The notes: generated by a model not told the origin, from the sequence alone. A stretch of DNA of 64,000 nucleotides from UBA4802 sp964509195 (GCA_964509195.1 CAZDWJ010000002.1:62001-126000), one strand, 5' to 3'. Numbered from the stretch's first letter, positions 53,969 through 63,480 are shown. Program-made: numbers and translations.

Positions 53969-54721
53969 TTAATTTTTTTCAAAATGGATTAAAAGCTTGT
54001 TGGATGTTTTACTGAAAGGTTCTTTTTTTGAATTTGCATAGATATTTATAATTTTAAATCCGTTGTTCTGTAAGAATTCTTCAATCTCTTCTTTGAAAAA
54101 TGCACGCATTATATGTTTATCTTTAATTTGCTGTGTTGTAGTACCTTCTGAAATAGTATATAAATAGTTTACTTCAGCAATGGTTTTATTAGCATCAGGT
54201 GTAAGGGTAAAACCCCGCTGACGTTCAATAGTTAGATTTTTGTATCTAACACTTGACACTGTTGTTAAGGGTTTTTCTTTTATTTCACGCACAGGAATTG
54301 CATTCCAAATTTCAAAGAGTCCAAAACCATTGTTTTTTAACGCTCTCCATGTATTCCACAAAACCTTGTCAACGTCTTCATCGTGTATCATGTAATCAAA
54401 CGATCCAAATAATGATATGATTACATCAAAATCTTCAAAAAAGTCAAAAGTTGTTATATCAGATAGCAAATAATTAGCTGCATTGGGAAATCGTAATTTA
54501 GCAAATGTTAACATATTTTTGCTGTTATCGATTCCGGTGCAGATAAAACCTCTTTTTGATAGTTCATTAAGATGCTCGCCAGTGCCACAACCTAAATCAA
54601 GAAGAGTTGGATTTATTTTACCAGAAGAAAGTTCCTTAATGAGGAAGATATCATCATTAATATTTCTGTGGCATTTCTCGATGGTAAAATAATATTCAGC
54701 TAAGTCGTGATATAATTTCAT
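53969..54721 (-). CDS. Class I SAM-dependent methyltransferase
   Basis: 250 residues. Motif I is 'LLDLGCGTGEHLNELSKRG', with the acidic residue in 'CTGIDNSKNMLTFAK', and 'DVIISLFGSFDYMI' is motif IV. The C-terminal half carries a beta-rich 'TPDANKTIAEVNYLY' region found in small-molecule methyltransferases. The substrate is unknown. It starts three bases after the ptsI stop and is the second gene of that transcript. Confidence 0.87.
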   Translation of the reverse strand: MKLYHDLAEYYFTIEKCHRNINDDIFLIKELSSGKINPTLLDLGCGTGEHLNELSKRGFICTGIDNSKNMLTFAKLRFPNAANYLLSDITTFDFFEDFDVIISLFGSFDYMIHDEDVDKVLWNTWRALKNNGFGLFEIWNAIPVREIKEKPLTTVSSVRYKNLTIERQRGFTLTPDANKTIAEVNYLYTISEGTTTQQIKDKHIMRAFFKEEIEEFLQNNGFKIINIYANSKKEPFSKTSNKLLIHFEKN

Positions 54722-54724
54722 GAT

Positions 54725-56467
54725 TTAAAATAACATGTTGGGAAACTTTTTATTCAATACTTCCATCATTGCATTTTCGATGTCATATGTATTGTCCATT
54801 TGCATGAGATTATTGACCATTTCTTTACATTCCTCAACCGTAACAGAACGTATTATACGTTTAATCTGGTACATGAATGCAGAACTCATGGAAAGTTGCC
54901 TGTAACCCAAGCCAATCAGGAGCATTGTATATTTAGGTTCACCGGCCATTTCACCACATATTGAAAGAGGAATATTATTCTGACTTGATACATCAGCAAT
55001 TAATTTAAGAAGGCGTAACACTGCTAGATTCAAAGGATTGTATAGGTAGGCTATCTTTTCACTGATGCGATCAACAGCTAATGTATATTGAACAAGATCA
55101 TTGGTGCCAACCGAAAAGAAATCACAATATTTGCAGAATATATCAACATTAATTGCTGTTGAAGGAACTTCAATCATAATGCCCACAGGCAAATTTTGAT
55201 TAAAGGGAACACCTATCTTATGCAAATTTTCCATTTCATCGTAAAGGATAGATTTTGCTTTTAGAAGTTCTTCAACGGATGAAATCATGGGAAACATTAA
55301 TTTAACATTGCCATAGGCAGAAGCCCGGAGTATGGCCCTGAGTTGTGGTCTGAATAGAAACTCATTTTCAAGACTGAAGCGAATAGCTCTGCATCCTAAA
55401 AATGGATTGCGTTCTTTGTATTGTTTGGTAAACGCATAGATTTTATCACCCCCAATGTCTAGTGTGCGAATAGTAACAGGATGTGGATTAAAAAATTCGA
55501 CCACCTTTTTATATTCTTCAAATTGCTTTTCCTCATCTGGTAATGACTTGTCCAGAAAAAGGAACTCTGACCTGAAAAGACCTATACCCTGTGCACCATG
55601 GTCCAGTATAATGTTCATTTCATCAGGAATTTCAATATTACCATAGATGTAAATAGTCTCGTTATCTAAGGTGTGTGAGGGAAGTTCTATTATGGAAGCT
55701 AATTCATTCTCTAACTGTTTCAAATCTTCGCGGTATTTTTCATATTCGCTGATTTCATCTTTGGATGGGTTGACAATTATTTTACCATGAATTGCATCAA
55801 GAATAATGGTATCGCCGTGTTTTATAAGGGATGTTGCCACCTGGGAACCAACTATTGCAGGTATTTCCAGCGCTCGTGCCATAATCGCTGTATGAGATGT
55901 TCGTCCGCCTCTATCAGTAATAAAACCCAGCACATATTTTTTATTCATCATTGCAGTATCAGATGGTGTCAGGTCAGTTGCTATCACAATAACTTCTTCT
56001 TTTAAATCTGCAAGAGATTCATCATGAGTTTTCTGTAAATTGTTAATAAGACGCTTGTTTATATCAGATATGTCTATAATACGTTCACGTAAATACTCAT
56101 CTTCAATAGATTTTAAACTCTGAATTAATTGTAGTGAAATATCATTTAAAACCCATTCAGCATTACGCTTTTCTTTACTGATGGTTTCGCGTACTTTTTG
56201 ATCCAGATACGGATCTTCAAGTACCATTAAATGGCTTTTAAAGATATCAGCCATATCATTGGATAGACTAGTAGCAATCTGCGATTGAATAGCTTTGATT
56301 TCCTCTTTTGTCTTTGTTAGGGATTCGTCATATCTTTTTATTTCTTTTTCAACCTGGTCATCGGGTATAGTGTACTTGGGAATAATAATATTGTCGCCCC
56401 TGTAAATATAGGCTTTCCCTATTACTATACCTGGTGAAGCAATAACTCCTTCAATCGATTTTGACAT
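54725..56467 (-). CDS. ptsI: Phosphoenolpyruvate-protein phosphotransferase (enzyme I)
   Basis: 580 residues. The phospho-histidine is His192 in 'DRGGRTSHTAIMARALEIPA'. The PEP-binding barrel carries 'GIGLFRSEFLFL', 'TIRTLDIGGDK', 'GCRAIRFSLEN', 'MIEVPSTA', 'FSVGTNDLVQYTLAVDR' and the active-site Cys in 'ICGEMAG'. It starts the PTS phosphoryl relay by transferring phosphate from PEP to HPr. No ptsH or sugar-specific EII is in this window, so the role may be regulatory. A CTATCGC word lies 24 bases upstream of the start (56491). Confidence 0.97.
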   Translation of the reverse strand: MSKSIEGVIASPGIVIGKAYIYRGDNIIIPKYTIPDDQVEKEIKRYDESLTKTKEEIKAIQSQIATSLSNDMADIFKSHLMVLEDPYLDQKVRETISKEKRNAEWVLNDISLQLIQSLKSIEDEYLRERIIDISDINKRLINNLQKTHDESLADLKEEVIVIATDLTPSDTAMMNKKYVLGFITDRGGRTSHTAIMARALEIPAIVGSQVATSLIKHGDTIILDAIHGKIIVNPSKDEISEYEKYREDLKQLENELASIIELPSHTLDNETIYIYGNIEIPDEMNIILDHGAQGIGLFRSEFLFLDKSLPDEEKQFEEYKKVVEFFNPHPVTIRTLDIGGDKIYAFTKQYKERNPFLGCRAIRFSLENEFLFRPQLRAILRASAYGNVKLMFPMISSVEELLKAKSILYDEMENLHKIGVPFNQNLPVGIMIEVPSTAINVDIFCKYCDFFSVGTNDLVQYTLAVDRISEKIAYLYNPLNLAVLRLLKLIADVSSQNNIPLSICGEMAGEPKYTMLLIGLGYRQLSMSSAFMYQIKRIIRSVTVEECKEMVNNLMQMDNTYDIENAMMEVLNKKFPNMLF

Positions 56468-56654
56468 ATAATTGCACCTGTTACCAGTTACTATCGCTAT
56501 ACTATAGTATCAAATTGAATAAAATGTAAATAAAAATATTCAATGCCGAATTGAAAAAGAAATGAATATTAATTATAAAAAACTTGTCAAGATAAATAAA
56601 AAAATTTATATTTAGTATAAAAAGAATGAGCTTAATGTGTAACATTTATAAAAA

Positions 56655-57383
56655 ATGAATTGGCAAATTACAACTGTTGTTTTTATACTGATAGCGGTGG
56701 CGATAGCTGTTGTATCATTATTCAATGCCACATTCAATGATGTGAAGGGGGAATCGTTGCAACAGCTCCGTGAATTAATGGTAAAAAAACAGATAGAAGC
56801 CCGTGGAGTCAGAGACCCTCGTGTATTACAAGCAATGCTTACGGTGGAAAGGCATAAGTTTGTACCGGAAGTAAGCATTCCACAGGCATATGAAGATCAT
56901 CCCTTGCCAATTGGTTATGGACAGACCATCTCACAGCCGTATATTGTTGCATTGATGACTGAATTATGTGAACTTGATGGCAGTGAAAAGGTGCTTGAGA
57001 TTGGCACTGGTTCGGGATATCAGGCAGCTATTTTGTCATTGCTTGCAAAGGAAGTGTATACTATAGAAATAGTTGAGCCTTTAGGAAAACAGGCTGCTTT
57101 GCGCCTTAAGTCGTTGGGATATAAAAACGTTACCGTCAAAATTGGAGATGGCTATAAAGGGTGGATAGAACATGCTCCGTTTGATGTTATCATGCTCACT
57201 GCTGCTCCTCCGACGGTGCCAGATACATTGCTCAACCAGCTTAAAGAAGATGGAGGAATACTTGTTGCACCAGTTGGTGATTATCATCAGGAACTAGTAA
57301 AAATTATACGTAACGGCAATAATTATTCACAGAAAGTAATAACGTATGTACGTTTTGTGCCAATGGTTCCCGCTGGTGAATAA
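56655..57383 (+). CDS. pcm: Protein-L-isoaspartate O-methyltransferase with N-terminal membrane segment
   Basis: 242 residues. The PCMT domain (about 35-242) shows 'IEARGVRDPRVLQAMLTVER', 'YGQTISQPYIVALMTEL', motif I 'VLEIGTGSGYQAAIL' and 'VPAGE' near the C terminus. It repairs isoaspartyl residues. A hydrophobic segment (residues 5-22) precedes the enzyme, suggesting a membrane-anchored or exported form. Three bases separate its end from the convergent argC gene. The gene starts at ATG 56655 with little ribosome-binding signal. Confidence 0.93.
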   Translation: MNWQITTVVFILIAVAIAVVSLFNATFNDVKGESLQQLRELMVKKQIEARGVRDPRVLQAMLTVERHKFVPEVSIPQAYEDHPLPIGYGQTISQPYIVALMTELCELDGSEKVLEIGTGSGYQAAILSLLAKEVYTIEIVEPLGKQAALRLKSLGYKNVTVKIGDGYKGWIEHAPFDVIMLTAAPPTVPDTLLNQLKEDGGILVAPVGDYHQELVKIIRNGNNYSQKVITYVRFVPMVPAGE

Positions 57384-57386
57384 TTA

Positions 57387-58433
57387 TTATGGGTAAAATG
57401 CAGGAACCATTAATCCTTCCGTTTCATCAAATCCCATAATTATGTTGGCATTTTGAACAGCGTTTCCTGACTGACCTTTGATAAGATTGTCAATCACTGA
57501 AGTTATGAAAAGTTTGCCAGTACGTAGGTCAATTGAAGGGCGTATCTGACAACGATTTGTTCCACGAACATCGGTGGTATGGCATGAACGGTGTGTTATA
57601 TGAATAAACGGTTTATCGGTATAATAGCTCTTGTACAGTTCAAATACAGAATCATTGGTTATTGTTGCTTTTGCATCGGCGTAAATTGTAACAAGAATGC
57701 CTCTGTTCAAAGGAACAATTTGTGGAATAAATAAAATTTTGTGTTTATTTTTACTGTGAACATTTAAAATATTTTCAACTTCTACAACATGCTGGTGATG
57801 CCCTTCACGGTAGGTATTTACATCTTCGTATCGCTGAGGATAAAAGTTTGCTTCACCAGGATTTTTGCCTGCACCAGATACTCCTGTTTTGCCATCACAG
57901 ATAATTGTTTCTGAATCGATGATACCTTCTTCTGCCGCTGGCAGTAATCCTAAAATCATAGCTATTGCAAAACATCCGGGGTTGCCCACAATTTTAGCGT
58001 TTTTAATTTTTTCTGCATACTTTTCGGGCAATCCATATACAGTATGTGCTAGTACATCCGGTGATGAATGTTCAGTATTCATCCCTTTATTTTTTGCATA
58101 CACAGTATAATCATCAACTGTGGTAAATCTGAAATCACCACTGAAGTCAATAACAGGTATATTCTTATTGTAAAATGAATGTATTATCTGCATGCCGGCT
58201 TTATCGGGTGTTGAAAAAAAAGCAATATCGATATCATCATAGTTTATATCTTCTGGTGACTGTACCATCAAATCGCAGAACCCTTCAAGATGAGGAAAAA
58301 CTTCGGATATTTTTTTGCCAACGTCCTTACGGGCAACCAGTTGTGCAATCTCAAATCCTTTATGGCGTAGAAGAATTTCAATTAATCCCAGTCCGCCAAA
58401 GCCAGTGGCGCCAACTATTAATGCTTTTTTCAT
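57387..58433 (-). CDS. argC: N-acetyl-gamma-glutamyl-phosphate reductase
   Basis: 348 residues. NADP-binding 'VGATGFGGLGLIEILLRHKG', catalytic Cys in 'VGNPGCFAIAMILGL', 'GKTGVSGAGKNPGEA' and 'HHQHVVEVENIL' are all typical. It catalyses the third step of arginine biosynthesis (ornithine supply), relevant to the polyamine cluster if the SpeD paralogue uses ornithine or arginine. AAAGGAGATAG precedes the start. It stands alone; no other arg genes are in the window. Confidence 0.96.
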   Translation of the reverse strand: MKKALIVGATGFGGLGLIEILLRHKGFEIAQLVARKDVGKKISEVFPHLEGFCDLMVQSPEDINYDDIDIAFFSTPDKAGMQIIHSFYNKNIPVIDFSGDFRFTTVDDYTVYAKNKGMNTEHSSPDVLAHTVYGLPEKYAEKIKNAKIVGNPGCFAIAMILGLLPAAEEGIIDSETIICDGKTGVSGAGKNPGEANFYPQRYEDVNTYREGHHQHVVEVENILNVHSKNKHKILFIPQIVPLNRGILVTIYADAKATITNDSVFELYKSYYTDKPFIHITHRSCHTTDVRGTNRCQIRPSIDLRTGKLFITSVIDNLIKGQSGNAVQNANIIMGFDETEGLMVPAFYP

Positions 58434-58676
58434 ACTCTATCTCCTTTTAATTTGAATAAAATGAATTTACTTAAATTCAAAAACCTTCACTTTGCAATGG
58501 TAAGGAAGGGTAAGTTTCTAACTTATAACGGTATAGGTATCATTGCAATATTTGTCAATTGCGATAAGTGATTTGATTTATGCAAGATAAAAATTTTATG
58601 TTTAAAAAAGTTATTATTGACAAAAAAAAGTGATATATATGAAAAATACACATTATTAAAAATGCAGGGGATTATC

Positions 58677-59690
58677 ATGAAAAAATACAATGTGGTTATA
58701 TTAGGTGCAACCGGAGCAGTAGGAATTGAATTCAGAAAGATATTACTACAGCGCAATTTTCCTATTAATAATATCAAATTTTTAGGAAAAACTACAGTTG
58801 GCCAAACCATAGAATTTGGGGATAGAAAAATTACTGTTGAGCCTGTAACTGACGATGCATTCAAGGGCTTTGATATTGGGCTTTTTTCTGCTGGTGCTTC
58901 AATTAGCCGTGAAGTAGCACGCAAAGCCGCTGAGTCAGGATGCATAGTTATTGACAACAGTTCTGCCTGGCGAATGGAAAAGGATGTGCCGCTGGTTGTT
59001 CCTGAAGTTAATCCCAATGATGTTGACTGGCACAATGGCATTATAGCAAATCCAAATTGTTCAACAATTCAGATGGTAGTTGCCCTTAAGCCAATCCACG
59101 ATGTGGCTAAAATAAAGCGTATTGTAGTAAGTACGTATCAGGCTGTTTCGGGCACAGGACTTAAGGCAATAGAGGAATTACAGATACAGGTTGCGGATAT
59201 AATGAATGGTAATCCTATATCACAGCGTAAAGTGTATCCTCACCAGATAGCGTTTAATGTGTTGCCACATATAGATGTTTTTCTAGAAAATGGATACACA
59301 AAAGAAGAAATGAAAATGGTAAATGAAACCAAAAAAATTATGGGCGATAGCTCAATACAGGTAACCGCAACTACAGTAAGGGTCCCTGTATTCCATGGTC
59401 ACTCAGAATCAGTGAATATTGAAACCGAAAAGAAGATAACTCCACAGGAAGTGAGGGAACTTTTGCGAAAAGCCAAAGGTGTCACCGTGGTTGATGACCC
59501 ATCAAAGAATGAATATCCTCTGGCAATTAATGCAGCAGGCAAGGATGATGTATTTGTGGGAAGAATCAGAGAAGATGAGTCAATACCAAATGGCATTAAC
59601 ATGTGGATTGTGTCGGATAATATACGAAAAGGGGCAGCACTCAATGCTATTCAGATAGCAGAGTTGTTAATTGAGAAGAAAATAGTATAA
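58677..59690 (+). CDS. asd: Aspartate-semialdehyde dehydrogenase
   Basis: About 337 residues from ATG 58677, chosen because CAGGGG lies 7-8 bases upstream and the protein then starts 'MKKYNVVILGATGAVG'. Catalytic Cys is in 'ANPNCSTIQMV', the NADP loop in 'SAGASISREVA', and 'RVPVFHGHSESVN' is a family signature. It makes aspartate semialdehyde for lysine/DAP, threonine and methionine. Its stop is 41 bases from the convergent HD-GYP gene. Confidence 0.97.
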   Translation: MKKYNVVILGATGAVGIEFRKILLQRNFPINNIKFLGKTTVGQTIEFGDRKITVEPVTDDAFKGFDIGLFSAGASISREVARKAAESGCIVIDNSSAWRMEKDVPLVVPEVNPNDVDWHNGIIANPNCSTIQMVVALKPIHDVAKIKRIVVSTYQAVSGTGLKAIEELQIQVADIMNGNPISQRKVYPHQIAFNVLPHIDVFLENGYTKEEMKMVNETKKIMGDSSIQVTATTVRVPVFHGHSESVNIETEKKITPQEVRELLRKAKGVTVVDDPSKNEYPLAINAAGKDDVFVGRIREDESIPNGINMWIVSDNIRKGAALNAIQIAELLIEKKIV

Positions 59691-59731
59691 TATGTGATGG
59701 GTATGCACTTGCGCATATTCGTCACAGTTGT

Positions 59732-60973
59732 TTACTCTGTATCAGGATATCTCAATCGTATAGATTTAAGAAAGTCATTGCATTCAAAAAATATATCAAC
59801 AAGTTCAGGATCAAACTTCTTGCCGGAAGCAGCCTTAATTTCATTTAGCACATCACTTTCATCCCATGCTTCCTTATATACTCGTCGTGAAGACAGCGCA
59901 TCATAGACATCAGCCAGTGCAACTATTCGTCCAAATATTGGTATTTCTTCACCTTTTCGTGGTAACGGATTGCCTTTTGAATCTTTTTCAAGTGGCTTAC
60001 CCGTATCAATATCAACATAACCGGGGTACCCTGTTCCGTCCCAGTTTTCGTGATGGGTTAGTGCAACAATACTGGCTATCTCATCAAATTGCGATTGTGT
60101 ATCTTTAAACAATCGTGCTCCAAAATAGGTATGGCTTTTCATGATATTATATTCTTCATCTGTGAAGCGTTGGGGTTTTTTTAATATCAGGTCAGATATT
60201 GCAACTTTTCCCACATCGTGCAGCATGGCAGCCATACGCAAAATGTCTCTGTTGCTTTCAATTTCTTTATCATTAATATTGTGGCGTTTGGCCCAGCGTT
60301 CATATAGTTCAATTGCATACGTTGCAACCCGGTTTACGTGAGCACCGGTTTCTTTTGGGTCACGCAATTCAGCCATACTAATCATTCTAAGTAGCAATGC
60401 GCGTGTCATCTGAGCCCGCTGCAATACAAGACTGGCATTATTTGCAAACAGCATTACTATAGGTTCATCTTCTTTCATAAATGGTATGATAGTACCATTT
60501 TTATCTTTTGCATTTAATAACTGCAAAACACCAATTATAGAGCCATTTACTGTTTTCAATGGGATGGTCAGCATAGATGTGGTTTTGTAATTTGAAATAT
60601 CGTCATAGGTAGAGTTGAATTTATACGGTACATTATTAGGTATTGCATAAACATCTGCAATGTTGAGTATATTTCCAGTAGTTGCAACAAAACCCGCAAT
60701 TGAGCTGGTGTTTATTTTTATTCGGAATGTTGTATAAATCAATTTTTGACCTGGTGGCAATCTTTTTGTAAGGGTGTCGTTTTGTACATGGCTGAAAACA
60801 AGCTCATCTTTGTCTTTGATATATATTGAACCTGCATCTGCATTGACTGATTTTCTGGCTTCATAAAGTAATTTTTCAAGTAATATATCTAAATCCTGAA
60901 TGGTATTTAGCTCACTAGAAAGTGCTATAATCTGTTCTACAGTGAGTTTGGTAGTAGTATCATTACAATCCAT
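59732..60973 (-). CDS. GAF-HD-GYP cyclic-di-GMP phosphodiesterase
   Basis: 413 residues. A GAF domain (about 20-185, 'DAGSIYIKDKDELVFSHVQND', 'SIAGFVATTG', 'NGSIIGVLQLLNAKD') is joined to an HD-GYP domain (about 205-405) with 'LHDVGKVAISDLILKKPQRF', 'THHENWDGTGYPG' and 'RIVALADVYDALSSRRVYKEA'. An extra acidic/basic insert of about 20 residues follows the GYP motif, as seen in some subfamilies. It should hydrolyse c-di-GMP under GAF-ligand control and is the second HD-GYP protein in this window. Confidence 0.93.
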   Translation of the reverse strand: MDCNDTTTKLTVEQIIALSSELNTIQDLDILLEKLLYEARKSVNADAGSIYIKDKDELVFSHVQNDTLTKRLPPGQKLIYTTFRIKINTSSIAGFVATTGNILNIADVYAIPNNVPYKFNSTYDDISNYKTTSMLTIPLKTVNGSIIGVLQLLNAKDKNGTIIPFMKEDEPIVMLFANNASLVLQRAQMTRALLLRMISMAELRDPKETGAHVNRVATYAIELYERWAKRHNINDKEIESNRDILRMAAMLHDVGKVAISDLILKKPQRFTDEEYNIMKSHTYFGARLFKDTQSQFDEIASIVALTHHENWDGTGYPGYVDIDTGKPLEKDSKGNPLPRKGEEIPIFGRIVALADVYDALSSRRVYKEAWDESDVLNEIKAASGKKFDPELVDIFFECNDFLKSIRLRYPDTE

Positions 60974-61196
60974 AATTGACTCGATTAAAAATATTAATTA
61001 CTTTAATATACTATGAATATAATAGAACGTCTACAATATTTTTGTAGGAAATTAATATTCAAATGTATTGTAACTATAGTATCCGTTTAAATATTATCTT
61101 ATATAATATAAAATATGATTATTCAAAATTTTAGTTGTATTTCGTTTGGTTGTCATGTAAAATAATTATATAACCGATAGTAACTATAAAGGAGGA

Positions 61197-61247
61197 ATGA
61201 TGCTTATAATAAAATCAACTGTATTGTACTCTGGTGAAGGTCCATGA
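61197..61247 (+). CDS. Candidate 16-residue leader peptide coupled to fapA
   Basis: A strong AAAGGAGG (61188-61195) is followed by tandem ATG codons (61197 and 61200). The frame encodes MMLIIKSTVLYSGEGP and stops at TGA 61245-61247, overlapping the ATG of the downstream gene (ATGA at 61244). The spacing from the Shine-Dalgarno to the first ATG is very short, and to the second ATG about 4 bases. The overlap suggests translational coupling, but the peptide itself is unsupported. Confidence 0.35.
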   Translation: MMLIIKSTVLYSGEGP

Positions 61248-62974
61248 AAATAACAGTTTTTTATTTTGATCCAAATGTTTCATCAATGTTTGTTGAAAAA
61301 AAAGATGAAACGGGTAATAAATTTTATACACTTTCTTCACCGCATAATTTTGTGTACAGAGATGAAGTAGTAGCTCGTGTTATTGATGTTGATGATCCTG
61401 CTGATATTGTGTATAATTTAGACTCAGGTTATAAATACTATAAATCCGAAAAGTTTAAGCCATTTAAAGCTGGTGATGGTATTATATTTGATTCAATCAG
61501 TGGCTGTTATCGTGCTACTGACTATGGATTTGTTGTGTATGACCAGAGAACTTCTCGAATACAGTTAAAATCACCTCTACAGATTTCCAAAGATAAATTA
61601 AAAGCTTCATATATAATTTTCCCAACTAAATTTATGAAACTTCCAGTATATAAGGATATTGAACAACAGCTTCTTGCAAATAAAATTGTAGGCATTTTAG
61701 ATAAAAGTGAAATTGAATCACAACTAAATGAGATTGATCCTCATAATCCAAAAGTTCACAGAATTATCGTTGCTCGCGGAAAGGAACCCATGGATGGTTA
61801 TGAAGATTATTTTATCCCACTTATACAGATAGAAAAAAAGGCGGGCAAGCTTTTAGATGATGGAAGAATTGATTTTAAAGAGGTTGGTGCCATTATTGAG
61901 ATTAAAAAGGGTCAGGAAGTTTTACAAAAAATACCAGGTGTAAAGCCGGAGGATGGATTTGATATCTATGGTGAAAAAGTAGCTGCAACTATTGTTCAGA
62001 AAGATGGCTTTTATCCGGGTGAAAATATAATCCCATCTGATACAAACCCCTTAATATTTGTTTCACAGATAGATGGGTGCTTAGATGTTGAAGGCAAAAC
62101 ACTGTCAGTATTGCCAGTGGCAATTATTAAAGGTGACGTGAACTATGAATCAGGCAATATAGATTTTGATGGAGCAGTCCAGATTATGGGTTCTGTATTA
62201 CCAGGATTTACTGTGAACGCTTCGGGCGATATTTATGTTGATAAAACTGTTGATGATGCAAAACTTACAGCAAATGGCAATATAATGGTCAAATTGGGTA
62301 TAGGCGGAAAAGGGGAGGCAAAAATTATTGCTGGTGGCTCAGTAAAAGCAAAATTTGTTTTAAATTCAAATATTGAAGCATTAGGAAAGATTGAAATTGA
62401 AGATTCAATAATAAACAGCACTGTATTTTCAAATGATGCTGTAATTGTTACTGGAAGGCACGGGAAAATTATTGGTGGTGAGACAACTGCTCGACATGAA
62501 ATTGTAGTTAATGTAGCAGGTTCACAATTGCAGAATGTTACAAAGCTCACTGCAGGTAAAAGTTTGATTGTTGAACGGGAGCTTGCTGAATTGCGGAAAC
62601 AAATGGAAAACTATAAAGCAAATGTAGAAGAAATTCTAAAAAAAATTAAAAACAGTTTTGGTGAGGGTGTCTTTGAAAATCCAAAAGAATTTTTGAATAT
62701 TCTACCACCAGTTAAAAAGAAGAATTGTTTATTATTATTAAAAGAGTTATCGGATAACAATCGACAATTAAAGATGTTATTGGATCAAAGAGAAGAAATT
62801 GAAAAAAAATATAAATTAGAAAAAGAACCATCAATAAGTATAACTGATATTGCATATCCTGGTGTTATTATAACGATTAAACGTAGTAAATTGCAGATAG
62901 AAAAAGCAATGCAGAACACCAAGTTTTATGAAGATAATGAAACAAAAAGAGTTGTTTTTACATCGGCAGTATAA
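61244..62974 (+). CDS. DUF342/FapA-family protein
   Basis: 576 residues. An N-terminal variable domain (about 1-180) is followed by the FapA beta-helix domain (about 190-450), with repeated 'GNIDFDGAVQIMG', 'DIYVDKTVDDAKLTANGNIMV', 'GEAKIIAGGSVKAKFVLNS' and 'HGKIIGGETTARHEIVVN' turns. A coiled-coil C terminus (about 450-560) follows. Family members are linked to flagellar assembly or act as polymerisation scaffolds. Weak 'GAAGG' lies before ATG 61244, whereas the strong Shine-Dalgarno serves the upstream leader frame. Confidence 0.88.
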   Translation: MKITVFYFDPNVSSMFVEKKDETGNKFYTLSSPHNFVYRDEVVARVIDVDDPADIVYNLDSGYKYYKSEKFKPFKAGDGIIFDSISGCYRATDYGFVVYDQRTSRIQLKSPLQISKDKLKASYIIFPTKFMKLPVYKDIEQQLLANKIVGILDKSEIESQLNEIDPHNPKVHRIIVARGKEPMDGYEDYFIPLIQIEKKAGKLLDDGRIDFKEVGAIIEIKKGQEVLQKIPGVKPEDGFDIYGEKVAATIVQKDGFYPGENIIPSDTNPLIFVSQIDGCLDVEGKTLSVLPVAIIKGDVNYESGNIDFDGAVQIMGSVLPGFTVNASGDIYVDKTVDDAKLTANGNIMVKLGIGGKGEAKIIAGGSVKAKFVLNSNIEALGKIEIEDSIINSTVFSNDAVIVTGRHGKIIGGETTARHEIVVNVAGSQLQNVTKLTAGKSLIVERELAELRKQMENYKANVEEILKKIKNSFGEGVFENPKEFLNILPPVKKKNCLLLLKELSDNNRQLKMLLDQREEIEKKYKLEKEPSISITDIAYPGVIITIKRSKLQIEKAMQNTKFYEDNETKRVVFTSAV

Positions 62975-63071
62975 TATAAAATTTGGAATAATAATTATTT
63001 AACAATAAAATTAGATATTTGCAAAAAAAATATATATATTATAAACGTCCAATATTTTATATTAATGCTTA

Positions 63072-63090
63072 AAATATTTGACAAATATTT
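63072..63090. promoter_or_regulatory. Perfect 9-1-9 palindrome upstream of tatA
   Basis: AAATATTTG and CAAATATTT are separated by a single A. The palindrome ends 4 bases before a TATACT -10-like box (63095-63100) and covers the expected -35 region, where no good -35 hexamer is found. This is the position of a transcription-factor operator. Confidence 0.5.
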
Positions 63091-63138
63091 GTGATATACT
63101 ATCAGTGTGCAAATCAAATAATTATGGAGGCTTTTATT

Positions 63139-63306
63139 ATGAGTATGCCAGGACTTCCGGAATTACTTATAATATTTTTTATAGTTTTGATAATTTTTGG
63201 TGCAGGGAAAATACCAAAAATTGCAAAGGATATTGGGTCAGGCATAAAAGAATTCAAAAAAGCTATGAATTCAGACGATGATGCTAAGGATGAAAAAAAA
63301 TCCTAA
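63139..63306 (+). CDS. tatA: Twin-arginine translocase TatA/E-type subunit
   Basis: 55 residues from ATG 63139, supported by GGAGG nine bases upstream (an earlier start at 63091 would add an unrelated N terminus). One membrane helix (about 7-22, 'LPELLIIFFIVLIIFGAGKI') is followed by the 'FGAGKIPKIAKDIG' hinge, an amphipathic helix 'GSGIKEFKKAMN' and a charged tail. TatA pores export folded, often cofactor-containing proteins. TatC is not in this window. Confidence 0.94.
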   Translation: MSMPGLPELLIIFFIVLIIFGAGKIPKIAKDIGSGIKEFKKAMNSDDDAKDEKKS

Positions 63307-63323
63307 AAAAAGTAATATATTTA

Positions 63324-63480
63324 CAAGGGGCTATCTCAAAAGTGGTCGTTAAGTAAATTTCACAAATATCAGGTAATAAATTACGCTCATTTTGATAAAA
63401 TTTTGCCACAAAATGTGGCAAAATAACTTAAATAATAGTGGCGAAATTTGTATCAAAATGACTTTTGAAATAGCCCCTTG
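63324..63480. repeat. MITE-like palindromic element, copy B
   Basis: This 157 bp element lies between tatA and rlmN. Its 20 bp terminal inverted repeats match at 19 positions (CAAGGGGCTATCTCAAAAGT and, reversed, CAAGGGGCTATTTCAAAAGT). The interior has an inverted CATTTTGATAMAAT unit and a TTTTGCCACAAAATGTGGCA dyad. Architecture and many bases match copy A at 22181-22330. There is no ORF. The ends resemble IS1182/IS5-type termini, consistent with a non-autonomous element. Confidence 0.85.
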
